A program made the translations under genes and the position numbers. A stretch of DNA of 64,000 nt from Marsupella aquatica (Eukaryota; Marchantiophyta), in contig OZ316897.1 of the NCBI GenBank assembly GCA_973895155.1, positions 23,612,177 through 23,676,176 of the forward strand, in the 5' to 3' direction. The notes under the pieces were generated by a model that had not been told where the DNA came from, ran no database searches, and saw nothing but the letters and a program-made list of their open reading frames with translations. This document shows, one piece after another, positions 23,690 through 34,952 of the stretch (positions are counted from its first letter, which is position 1; every line of letters starts with the position of its first letter).

Positions 23690-24735
23690 TGTCATCCCCA
23701 GTTTTCACATGTGGCATACCAGTTTTTTAAGTACTGGTATGATTATTGAATATTGGGGGTGAGTTTGACCCCGAGTTTGTTGTGTGCGCATTTTGAGGGG
23801 CTAGGGGTGGGGGTACCCCGCAATTTCGGGGTGCGTGTACCAGGGGGCGAGTGCCACCCTACTGTAGCTTTTGGGGTGTAACGAGCTGGGGGTGAGGGTG
23901 GGGGAGGGGTTCCATGGGGGTTGAGGGTGAGGGTGGCCCCCAGTTTTGGGGGTGCGTGCACATGGGGGCGTGTGCAACCCTAATTGAGCATTGGGGTGTA
24001 ACGAGCTGGGGGTGAGGGTGGGGGAGGGGTTCCATGGGGGTTGAGGGTGAGGATGGCCCCCAGTTTGGGGGTGCGTGCACATGGGGGCGTGTGCACCCTA
24101 CTGTAGCATTGGGGTGTAACGAGCTGGGGGTGAGGGTGGGGGGAGGGGTTCCATGGGGGTTGAGGGTGAGGGTGGCCCCCAGTTTTGGGGGTGCGTGCAC
24201 ATGGGGGCGTGTGCAACCCTAATTGAGCATTGGGGGTGTAACGAGCTGGGGGTGAGGGTGGGGGAGGGGTTCCATGGGGGTTGAGGGTGAGGATGGCCCC
24301 CAGTTTTGGGGGTGCGTGCACATGGGGGCCTGTGCAACCCTAATGTAGCATTGGGGGTGTAACGAGCTGGGGGTGAGGGTGGGGGAGGGGTTCCATGGGG
24401 GTTGAGGGTGGAGGGTGGCCCCCAGTTTTGGGGGTGCGTGCATTGGGGGTGAGGATGGTCAAGATTGGGGGTGAATCACCCCCATTGCATACTAGGAGTG
24501 AGTCCACGCTCCTATCGCGACGAGGTGATCACAACTAGGGGTACGAGTAGTTGGCTTTTTATGTAATTTTGACTTTTTTAAAGTATTGGTAAAACGTTTC
24601 ATTTTGGTGGATTTGCGCAAATAGCACGTTTTGGAACGTTACGTGCTCGCCTAGCACGTTTTTTTGACAAGTATAGCAAAAAGAAAAAAAAGGGTTAGCG
24701 TTTAGGGTTTAGGGTTTATGGTTTAGGGTTTACAG
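23690..24735 (-). repeat. Indel-rich short unit B2, 1046 bp
   Basis: The only complete unit with an irregular length. Against B2 it has seven single-base deletions (near 23795, 23826, 23876, 23993, 24066, 24095 and 24111), two single-base insertions (near 24140 and 24411) and a four-base loss at 24484-24490. These sum to -9, the observed length change. Most lie in G or T homopolymers. This looks like low-coverage consensus error near a contig edge, although real decay at an array edge cannot be excluded. Confidence 0.92.
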
Positions 24736-25790
24736 TGTCATCCCCAGTTTTCACATGTGGCATACCAGTTTTTTAAGTACTGGTATGATTATTGAATATT
24801 GGGGGTGAGTTTGACCCCCAGTTTGTTGTGTGCGCATTTTGGAGGGGCTAGGGGTGGGGGTACCCCGCAATTTTCGGGGTGCGTGTACCAGGGGGCGAGT
24901 GCCACCCTACTGTAGCTTTTGGGGGTGTAACGAGCTGGGGGTGAGGGTGGGGGAGGGGTTCCATGGGGGTTGAGGGTGAGGGTGGCCCCCAGTTTTGGGG
25001 GTGCGTGCACATGGGGGCCTGTGCAACCCTAATTGAGCATTGGGGGTGTAACGAGCTGGGGGTGAGGGTGGGGGAGGGGTTCCATGGGGGTTGAGGGTGA
25101 GGGTGGCCCCCAGTTTTGGGGGTGCGTGCACATGGGGGCGTGTGCAACCCTACTGTAGCATTGGGGGTGTAACGAGCAGGGGGTGAGGGAGGGGGAGGGG
25201 TTCCATGGGGGTTGAGGGTGAGGGTGGCCCCCAGTTTTGGGGGTGCGTGCACATGGGGGCGTGTGCAACCCTAATTGAGCATTGGGGGTGTAACGAGCTG
25301 GGGGTGAGGGAGGGGGAGGGGTTCCATGGGGGTTGAGGGTGAGGGTGGCCCCCAATTTTGGGGGTGCGTGCACATGGGGGCGTGTGCAACCCTAATGTAG
25401 CATTGGGGGTGTAACGAGCTGGGGGTGAGGGTGGGGGAGGGGTTCCATGGGGGTTGAGGGTGAGGGTGGCCCCCAGTTTTGGGGGTGCGTGCATTGGGGG
25501 TGAGGATGGTCAAGATTGGGGGTGAATCACCCCCAATGTATGCATACTAGGAGTGAGTCCACGCTCCTATCGCGACGAGGTGATCACAACTAGGGGTACG
25601 AGTAGTTGGCTTTTTATGTAATTTTGACTTTTTTAAAGTATTGGTAAAACGTTTCATTTTGGTGGATTTGCGCAAATAGCACGTTTTGGAACGTTACGTG
25701 CTCGCCTAGCACGTTTTTTTGACAAGTATAGCAAAAAGAAAAAAAAGGGTTAGCGTTTAGGGTTTAGGGTTTATGGTTTAGGGTTTACAG
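24736..25790 (-). repeat. Short unit A
   Basis: 1055 bp, type A, back to normal length directly beside the indel-rich unit. Confidence 0.95.
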
Positions 25791-27813
25791 TGTCATCCCC
25801 AGTTTTCACATGTGGCATACCAGTTTTTTAAGTACTGGTATGATTATTGAATATTGGGGGTGAGTTTGACCCCGAGTTTGTTGTGTGCGCATTTTGGAGG
25901 GGCTAGGGGTGGGGGTACCCCGCAATTTTCGGGGTGCGTGTACCAGGGGGCGAGTGCCACCCTACTGTAGCTTTTGGGGGTGTAACGAGCTGGGGGTGAG
26001 GGTGGGGGAGGGGTTCCATGGGGGTTGAGGGTGAGGGTGGCCCCCAGTTTTGGGGGTGCGTGCACATGGGGGCGTGTGCAACCCTAATTGAGCATTGGGG
26101 GTGTAACGAGCTGGGGGTGAGGGTGGGGGAGGGGTTCCATGGGGGTTGAGGGTGAGGATGGCCCCCAGTTTTGGGGGTGCGTGCACATGGGGGCGTGTGC
26201 AACCCTACTGTAGCATTGGGGGTGTAACGAGCTGGGGGTGAGGGTGGGGGAGGGGTTCCATGGGGGTTGAGGGTGAGGGTGGCCCCCAGTTTTGGGGGTG
26301 CGTGCACATGGGGGCGTGTGCAACCCTAATTGAGCATTGGGGGTGTAACGAGCTGGGGGTGAGGGTGGGGGAGGGGTTCCATGGGGGTTGAGGGTGAGGA
26401 TGGCCCCCAGTTTTGGGGGTGCGTGCACATGGGGGCGTGTGCAACCCTAATTGAGCATTGGGGGTGTAACGAGCTGGGGGTGAGGGTGGGGGAGGGGTTC
26501 CATGGGGGTTGAGGGTGAGGGTGGCCCCCAGTTTTGGGGGTGCGTGCACATGGGGGCGTGTGCAACCCTAATTGAGCATTGGGGGTGTAACGAGCTGGGG
26601 GTGAGGGAGGGGGAGGGGTTCCATGGGGGTTGAGGGTGAGGGTGGCCCCCAGTTTTGGGGGTGCGTGCACATGGGGGCGTGTGCAACCCTACTGTAGCAT
26701 TGGGGGTGTAACGAGCAGGGGGTGAGGGAGGGGGAGGGGTTCCATGGGGGTTGAGGGTGAGGGTGGCCCCCAGTTTTGGGGGTGCGTGCACATGGGGGCG
26801 TGTGCAACCCTAATTGAGCATTGGGGGTGTAACGAGCTGGGGGTGAGGGAGGGGGAGGGGTTCCATGGGGGTTGAGGGTGAGGGTGGCCCCCAATTTTGG
26901 GGGTGCGTGCACATGGGGGCGTGTGCAACCCTACTGTAGCATTGGGGGTGTAACGAGCTGGGGGTGAGGGTGGGGGAGGGGTTCCATGGGGGTTGAGGGT
27001 GAGGGTGGCCCCCAGTTTTGGGGGTGCGTGCACATGGGGGCGTGTGCAACCCTAATTGAGCATTGGGGGTGTAACGAGCTGGGGGTGAGGGTGGGGGAGG
27101 GGTTCCATGGGGGTTGAGGGTGAGGATGGCCCCCAGTTTTGGGGGTGCGTGCACATGGGGGCGTGTGCAACCCTAATTGAGCATTGGGGGTGTAACGAGC
27201 TGGGGGTGAGGGTGGGGGAGGGGTTCCATGGGGGTTGAGGGTGAGGGTGGCCCCCAGTTTTGGGGGTGCGTGCACATGGGGGCGTGTGCAACCCTAATTG
27301 AGCATTGGGGGTGTAACGAGCTGGGGGTGAGGGTGGGGGAGGGGTTCCATGGGGGTTGAGGGTGAGGATGGCCCCCAGTTTTGGGGGTGCGTGCACATGG
27401 GGGCCTGTGCAACCCTAATGTAGCATTGGGGGTGTAACGAGCTGGGGGTGAGGGTGGGGGAGGGGTTCCATGGGGGTTGAGGGTGAGGGTGGCCCCCAGT
27501 TTTGGGGGTGCGTGCATTGGGGGTGAGGATGGTCAAGATTGGGGGTGAATCACCCCCAATGTATGCATACTAGGAGTGAGTCCACGCTCCTATCGCGACG
27601 AGGTGATCACAACTAGGGGTACGAGTAGTTGGCTTTTTATGTAATTTTGACTTTTTTAAAGTATTGGTAAAACGTTTCATTTTGGTGGATTTGCGCAAAT
27701 AGCACGTTTTGGAACGTTACGTGCTCGCCTAGCACGTTTTTTTGACAAGTATAGCAAAAAGAAAAAAAAGGGTTAGCGTTTAGGGTTTAGGGTTTATGGT
27801 TTAGGGTTTACAG
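25791..27813 (-). repeat. Long unit L-c, 13 monomers
   Basis: 2023 bp. It begins and ends as B: cacagg after monomer 1, ccatcc in monomer 12, cacacg before monomer 13, tail aaactcggggtc. Monomers 6 and 7 carry the A-type marks. L-c is the only L subtype outside block 1. Confidence 0.95.
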
Positions 27814-30800
27814 TGTCATCCCCAGTTTTCACATGTGGCATACCAGTTTTTTAAGTACTGGTATGATTATTGAATATTGGGGGTGAGTTTGACCCCCAGT
27901 TTGTTGTGTGCGCATTTTGGAGGGGCTAGGGGTGGGGGTACCCCGCAATTTTCGGGGTGCGTGTACCAGGGGGCGAGTGCCACCCTACTGTAGCTTTTGG
28001 GGGTGTAACGAGCTGGGGGTGAGGGTGGGGGAGGGGTTCCATGGGGGTTGAGGGTGAGGGTGGCCCCCAGTTTTGGGGGTGCGTGCACATGGGGGCCTGT
28101 GCAACCCTAATTGAGCATTGGGGGTGTAACGAGCTGGGGGTGAGGGTGGGGGAGGGGTTCCATGGGGGTTGAGGGTGAGGGTGGCCCCCAGTTTTGGGGG
28201 TGCGTGCACATGGGGGCGTGTGCAACCCTACTGTAGCATTGGGGGTGTAACGAGCAGGGGGTGAGGGAGGGGGAGGGGTTCCATGGGGGTTGAGGGTGAG
28301 GGTGGCCCCCAGTTTTGGGGGTGCGTGCACATGGGGGCGTGTGCAACCCTAATTGAGCATTGGGGGTGTAACGAGCTGGGGGTGAGGGAGGGGGAGGGGT
28401 TCCATGGGGGTTGAGGGTGAGGGTGGCCCCCAATTTTGGGGGTGCGTGCACATGGGGGCGTGTGCAACCCTAATGTAGCATTGGGGGTGTAACGAGCTGG
28501 GGGTGAGGGTGGGGGAGGGGTTCCATGGGGGTTGAGGGTGAGGGTGGCCCCCAGTTTTGGGGGTGCGTGCATTGGGGGTGAGGATGGTCAAGATTGGGGG
28601 TGAATCACCCCCAATGTATGCATACTAGGAGTGAGTCCACGCTCCTATCGCGACGAGGTGATCACAACTAGGGGTACGAGTAGTTGGCTTTTTATGTAAT
28701 TTTGACTTTTTTAAAGTATTGGTAAAACGTTTCATTTTGGTGGATTTGCGCAAATAGCACGTTTTGGAACGTTACGTGCTCGCCTAGCACGTTTTTTTGA
28801 CAAGTATAGCAAAAAGAAAAAAAAGGGTTAGCGTTTAGGGTTTAGGGTTTATGGTTTAGGGTTTACAGTGTCATCCCCAGTTTTCACATGTGGCATACCA
28901 GTTTTTTAAGTACTGGTATGATTATTGAATATTGGGGGTGAGTTTGACCCCGAGTTTGTTGTGTGCGCATTTTGGAGGGGCTAGGGGTGGGGGTACCCCG
29001 CAATTTTCGGGGTGCGTGTACCAGGGGGCGAGTGCCACCCTACTGTAGCTTTTGGGGGTGTAACGAGCTGGGGGTGAGGGTGGGGGAGGGGTTCCATGGG
29101 GGTTGAGGGTGAGGGTGGCCCCCAGTTTTGGGGGTGCGTGCACATGGGGGCGTGTGCAACCCTAATTGAGCATTGGGGGTGTAACGAGCTGGGGGTGAGG
29201 GTGGGGGAGGGGTTCCATGGGGGTTGAGGGTGAGGATGGCCCCCAGTTTTGGGGGTGCGTGCACATGGGGGCGTGTGCAACCCTACTGTAGCATTGGGGG
29301 TGTAACGAGCTGGGGGTGAGGGTGGGGGAGGGGTTCCATGGGGGTTGAGGGTGAGGGTGGCCCCCAGTTTTGGGGGTGCGTGCACATGGGGGCGTGTGCA
29401 ACCCTAATTGAGCATTGGGGGTGTAACGAGCTGGGGGTGAGGGTGGGGGAGGGGTTCCATGGGGGTTGAGGGTGAGGATGGCCCCCAGTTTTGGGGGTGC
29501 GTGCACATGGGGGCCTGTGCAACCCTAATGTAGCATTGGGGGTGTAACGAGCTGGGGGTGAGGGTGGGGGAGGGGTTCCATGGGGGTTGAGGGTGAGGGT
29601 GGCCCCCAGTTTTGGGGGTGCGTGCATTGGGGGTGAGGATGGTCAAGATTGGGGGTGAATCACCCCCAATGTATGCATACTAGGAGTGAGTCCACGCTCC
29701 TATCGCGACGAGGTGATCACAACTAGGGGTACGAGTAGTTGGCTTTTTATGTAATTTTGACTTTTTTAAAGTATTGGTAAAACGTTTCATTTTGGTGGAT
29801 TTGCGCAAATAGCACGTTTTGGAACGTTACGTGCTCGCCTAGCACGTTTTTTTGACAAGTATAGCAAAAAGAAAAAAAAGGGTTAGCGTTTAGGGTTTAG
29901 GGTTTATGGTTTAGGGTTTACAGTGTCATCCCCAGTTTTCACATGTGGCATACCAGTTTTTTAAGTACTGGTATGATTATTGAATATTGGGGGTGAGTTT
30001 GACCCCCAGTTTGTTGTGTGCGCATTTTGGAGGGGCTAGGGGTGGGGGTACCCCGCAATTTTCGGGGTGCGTGTACCAGGGGGCGAGTGCCACCCTACTG
30101 TAGCTTTTGGGGGTGTAACGAGCTGGGGGTGAGGGTGGGGGAGGGGTTCCATGGGGGTTGAGGGTGAGGGTGGCCCCCAGTTTTGGGGGTGCGTGCACAT
30201 GGGGGCCTGTGCAACCCTAATTGAGCATTGGGGGTGTAACGAGCTGGGGGTGAGGGTGGGGGAGGGGTTCCATGGGGGTTGAGGGTGAGGGTGGCCCCCA
30301 GTTTTGGGGGTGCGTGCACATGGGGGCGTGTGCAACCCTACTGTAGCATTGGGGGTGTAACGAGCAGGGGGTGAGGGAGGGGGAGGGGTTCCATGGGGGT
30401 TGAGGGTGAGGGTGGCCCCCAGTTTTGGGGGTGCGTGCACATGGGGGCGTGTGCAACCCTAATTGAGCATTGGGGGTGTAACGAGCTGGGGGTGAGGGAG
30501 GGGGAGGGGTTCCATGGGGGTTGAGGGTGAGGGTGGCCCCCAATTTTGGGGGTGCGTGCACATGGGGGCGTGTGCAACCCTAATGTAGCATTGGGGGTGT
30601 AACGAGCTGGGGGTGAGGGTGGGGGAGGGGTTCCATGGGGGTTGAGGGTGAGGGTGGCCCCCAGTTTTGGGGGTGCGTGCATTGGGGGTGAGGATGGTCA
30701 AGATTGGGGGTGAATCACCCCCAATGTATGCATACTAGGAGTGAGTCCACGCTCCTATCGCGACGAGGTGATCACAACTAGGGGTACGAGTAGTTGGCTT

Positions 30801-33800
30801 TTTATGTAATTTTGACTTTTTTAAAGTATTGGTAAAACGTTTCATTTTGGTGGATTTGCGCAAATAGCACGTTTTGGAACGTTACGTGCTCGCCTAGCAC
30901 GTTTTTTTGACAAGTATAGCAAAAAGAAAAAAAAGGGTTAGCGTTTAGGGTTTAGGGTTTATGGTTTAGGGTTTACAGTGTCATCCCCAGTTTTCACATG
31001 TGGCATACCAGTTTTTTAAGTACTGGTATGATTATTGAATATTGGGGGTGAGTTTGACCCCGAGTTTGTTGTGTGCGCATTTTGGAGGGGCTAGGGGTGG
31101 GGGTACCCCGCAATTTTCGGGGTGCGTGTACCAGGGGGCGAGTGCCACCCTACTGTAGCTTTTGGGGGTGTAACGAGCTGGGGGTGAGGGTGGGGGAGGG
31201 GTTCCATGGGGGTTGAGGGTGAGGGTGGCCCCCAGTTTTGGGGGTGCGTGCACATGGGGGCGTGTGCAACCCTAATTGAGCATTGGGGGTGTAACGAGCT
31301 GGGGGTGAGGGTGGGGGAGGGGTTCCATGGGGGTTGAGGGTGAGGATGGCCCCCAGTTTTGGGGGTGCGTGCACATGGGGGCGTGTGCAACCCTACTGTA
31401 GCATTGGGGGTGTAACGAGCTGGGGGTGAGGGTGGGGGAGGGGTTCCATGGGGGTTGAGGGTGAGGGTGGCCCCCAGTTTTGGGGGTGCGTGCACATGGG
31501 GGCGTGTGCAACCCTAATTGAGCATTGGGGGTGTAACGAGCTGGGGGTGAGGGTGGGGGAGGGGTTCCATGGGGGTTGAGGGTGAGGATGGCCCCCAGTT
31601 TTGGGGGTGCGTGCACATGGGGGCCTGTGCAACCCTAATGTAGCATTGGGGGTGTAACGAGCTGGGGGTGAGGGTGGGGGAGGGGTTCCATGGGGGTTGA
31701 GGGTGAGGGTGGCCCCCAGTTTTGGGGGTGCGTGCATTGGGGGTGAGGATGGTCAAGATTGGGGGTGAATCACCCCCAATGTATGCATACTAGGAGTGAG
31801 TCCACGCTCCTATCGCGACGAGGTGATCACAACTAGGGGTACGAGTAGTTGGCTTTTTATGTAATTTTGACTTTTTTAAAGTATTGGTAAAACGTTTCAT
31901 TTTGGTGGATTTGCGCAAATAGCACGTTTTGGAACGTTACGTGCTCGCCTAGCACGTTTTTTTGACAAGTATAGCAAAAAGAAAAAAAAGGGTTAGCGTT
32001 TAGGGTTTAGGGTTTATGGTTTAGGGTTTACAGTGTCATCCCCAGTTTTCACATGTGGCATACCAGTTTTTTAAGTACTGGTATGATTATTGAATATTGG
32101 GGGTGAGTTTGACCCCCAGTTTGTTGTGTGCGCATTTTGGAGGGGCTAGGGGTGGGGGTACCCCGCAATTTTCGGGGTGCGTGTACCAGGGGGCGAGTGC
32201 CACCCTACTGTAGCTTTTGGGGGTGTAACGAGCTGGGGGTGAGGGTGGGGGAGGGGTTCCATGGGGGTTGAGGGTGAGGGTGGCCCCCAGTTTTGGGGGT
32301 GCGTGCACATGGGGGCCTGTGCAACCCTAATTGAGCATTGGGGGTGTAACGAGCTGGGGGTGAGGGTGGGGGAGGGGTTCCATGGGGGTTGAGGGTGAGG
32401 GTGGCCCCCAGTTTTGGGGGTGCGTGCACATGGGGGCGTGTGCAACCCTACTGTAGCATTGGGGGTGTAACGAGCAGGGGGTGAGGGAGGGGGAGGGGTT
32501 CCATGGGGGTTGAGGGTGAGGGTGGCCCCCAGTTTTGGGGGTGCGTGCACATGGGGGCGTGTGCAACCCTAATTGAGCATTGGGGGTGTAACGAGCTGGG
32601 GGTGAGGGAGGGGGAGGGGTTCCATGGGGGTTGAGGGTGAGGGTGGCCCCCAATTTTGGGGGTGCGTGCACATGGGGGCGTGTGCAACCCTAATGTAGCA
32701 TTGGGGGTGTAACGAGCTGGGGGTGAGGGTGGGGGAGGGGTTCCATGGGGGTTGAGGGTGAGGGTGGCCCCCAGTTTTGGGGGTGCGTGCATTGGGGGTG
32801 AGGATGGTCAAGATTGGGGGTGAATCACCCCCAATGTATGCATACTAGGAGTGAGTCCACGCTCCTATCGCGACGAGGTGATCACAACTAGGGGTACGAG
32901 TAGTTGGCTTTTTATGTAATTTTGACTTTTTTAAAGTATTGGTAAAACGTTTCATTTTGGTGGATTTGCGCAAATAGCACGTTTTGGAACGTTACGTGCT
33001 CGCCTAGCACGTTTTTTTGACAAGTATAGCAAAAAGAAAAAAAAGGGTTAGCGTTTAGGGTTTAGGGTTTATGGTTTAGGGTTTACAGTGTCATCCCCAG
33101 TTTTCACATGTGGCATACCAGTTTTTTAAGTACTGGTATGATTATTGAATATTGGGGGTGAGTTTGACCCCGAGTTTGTTGTGTGCGCATTTTGGAGGGG
33201 CTAGGGGTGGGGGTACCCCGCAATTTTCGGGGTGCGTGTACCAGGGGGCGAGTGCCACCCTACTGTAGCTTTTGGGGGTGTAACGAGCTGGGGGTGAGGG
33301 TGGGGGAGGGGTTCCATGGGGGTTGAGGGTGAGGGTGGCCCCCAGTTTTGGGGGTGCGTGCACATGGGGGCGTGTGCAACCCTAATTGAGCATTGGGGGT
33401 GTAACGAGCTGGGGGTGAGGGTGGGGGAGGGGTTCCATGGGGGTTGAGGGTGAGGATGGCCCCCAGTTTTGGGGGTGCGTGCACATGGGGGCGTGTGCAA
33501 CCCTACTGTAGCATTGGGGGTGTAACGAGCTGGGGGTGAGGGTGGGGGAGGGGTTCCATGGGGGTTGAGGGTGAGGGTGGCCCCCAGTTTTGGGGGTGCG
33601 TGCACATGGGGGCGTGTGCAACCCTAATTGAGCATTGGGGGTGTAACGAGCTGGGGGTGAGGGTGGGGGAGGGGTTCCATGGGGGTTGAGGGTGAGGATG
33701 GCCCCCAGTTTTGGGGGTGCGTGCACATGGGGGCCTGTGCAACCCTAATGTAGCATTGGGGGTGTAACGAGCTGGGGGTGAGGGTGGGGGAGGGGTTCCA

Positions 33801-34143
33801 TGGGGGTTGAGGGTGAGGGTGGCCCCCAGTTTTGGGGGTGCGTGCATTGGGGGTGAGGATGGTCAAGATTGGGGGTGAATCACCCCCAATGTATGCATAC
33901 TAGGAGTGAGTCCACGCTCCTATCGCGACGAGGTGATCACAACTAGGGGTACGAGTAGTTGGCTTTTTATGTAATTTTGACTTTTTTAAAGTATTGGTAA
34001 AACGTTTCATTTTGGTGGATTTGCGCAAATAGCACGTTTTGGAACGTTACGTGCTCGCCTAGCACGTTTTTTTGACAAGTATAGCAAAAAGAAAAAAAAG
34101 GGTTAGCGTTTAGGGTTTAGGGTTTATGGTTTAGGGTTTACAG
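27814..34143 (-). repeat. Six short units, three A/B2 pairs
   Basis: Six exact 1055-bp units: A at 27814, 29924 and 32034, and B2 at 28869, 30979 and 33089 (left coordinates). Alternation is strict. Confidence 0.95.
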
Positions 34144-34752
34144 TGTCATCCCCAGTTTTCACATGTGGCATACCAGTTTTTTAAGTACTGGTATGATTAT
34201 TGAATATTGGGGGTGAGTTTGACCCCCAGTTTGTTGTGTGCGCATTTTGGAGGGGCTAGGGGTGGGGGTACCCCGCAATTTTCGGGGTGCGTGTACCAGG
34301 GGGCGAGTGCCACCCTACTGTAGCTTTTGGGGGTGTAACGAGCTGGGGGTGAGGGTGGGGGAGGGGTTCCATGGGGGTTGAGGGTGAGGGTGGCCCCCAG
34401 TTTTGGGGGTGCGTGCACATGGGGGCCTGTGCAACCCTAATTGAGCATTGGGGGTGTAACGAGCTGGGGGTGAGGGTGGGGGAGGGGTTCCATGGGGGTT
34501 GAGGGTGAGGGTGGCCCCCAGTTTTGGGGGTGCGTGCACATGGGGGCGTGTGCAACCCTACTGTAGCATTGGGGGTGTAACGAGCAGGGGGTGAGGGAGG
34601 GGGAGGGGTTCCATGGGGGTTGAGGGTGAGGGTGGCCCCCAGTTTTGGGGGTGCGTGCACATGGGGGCGTGTGCAACCCTAATTGAGCATTGGGGGTGTA
34701 ACGAGCTGGGGGTGAGGGAGGGGGAGGGGTTCCATGGGGGTTGAGGGTGAGG
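34144..34752 (-). repeat. Partial short unit A cut by gap 2
   Basis: The 3' 609 bp of a type A unit, from inside monomer 2 to the tail. Its 5' part is lost in the gap. Confidence 0.92.
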
Positions 34753-34952
34753 NNNNNNNNNNNNNNNNNNNNNNNNNNNNNNNNNNNNNNNNNNNNNNNN
34801 NNNNNNNNNNNNNNNNNNNNNNNNNNNNNNNNNNNNNNNNNNNNNNNNNNNNNNNNNNNNNNNNNNNNNNNNNNNNNNNNNNNNNNNNNNNNNNNNNNNN
34901 NNNNNNNNNNNNNNNNNNNNNNNNNNNNNNNNNNNNNNNNNNNNNNNNNNNN
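34753..34952. other. Assembly gap 2, exactly 200 N
   Basis: A run of 200 N at the second orientation switch (minus to plus). The left flank stops within an A monomer array and the right flank begins 9 bp before a unit head. Confidence 0.99.

Larger units (their letters stand above)
22650..34752 (-). repeat. Satellite array block 2, minus orientation, 11 units
   Basis: The same satellite in reverse complement, so telomere-like heads read TTTAGGG on the plus strand. Read on the minus strand from 34752 down to 22650 the order is A (partial) B2 A B2 A B2 A L A B2 A, strictly alternating with L in a B position. Both ends coincide exactly with 200-N gaps. At the left end only the last 15 bp of the terminal unit are missing; at the right end the 3' 609 bp of an A unit are present. 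The unit composition matches block 3 and not block 1. Confidence 0.97.

Noticed and set aside
24034-24222. Gly/Val-rich open frame of 62 codons on the plus strand of block 2
   Set aside because: It is the complement of the C-rich monomers and is open only because of single-base deletions in the indel-rich unit.
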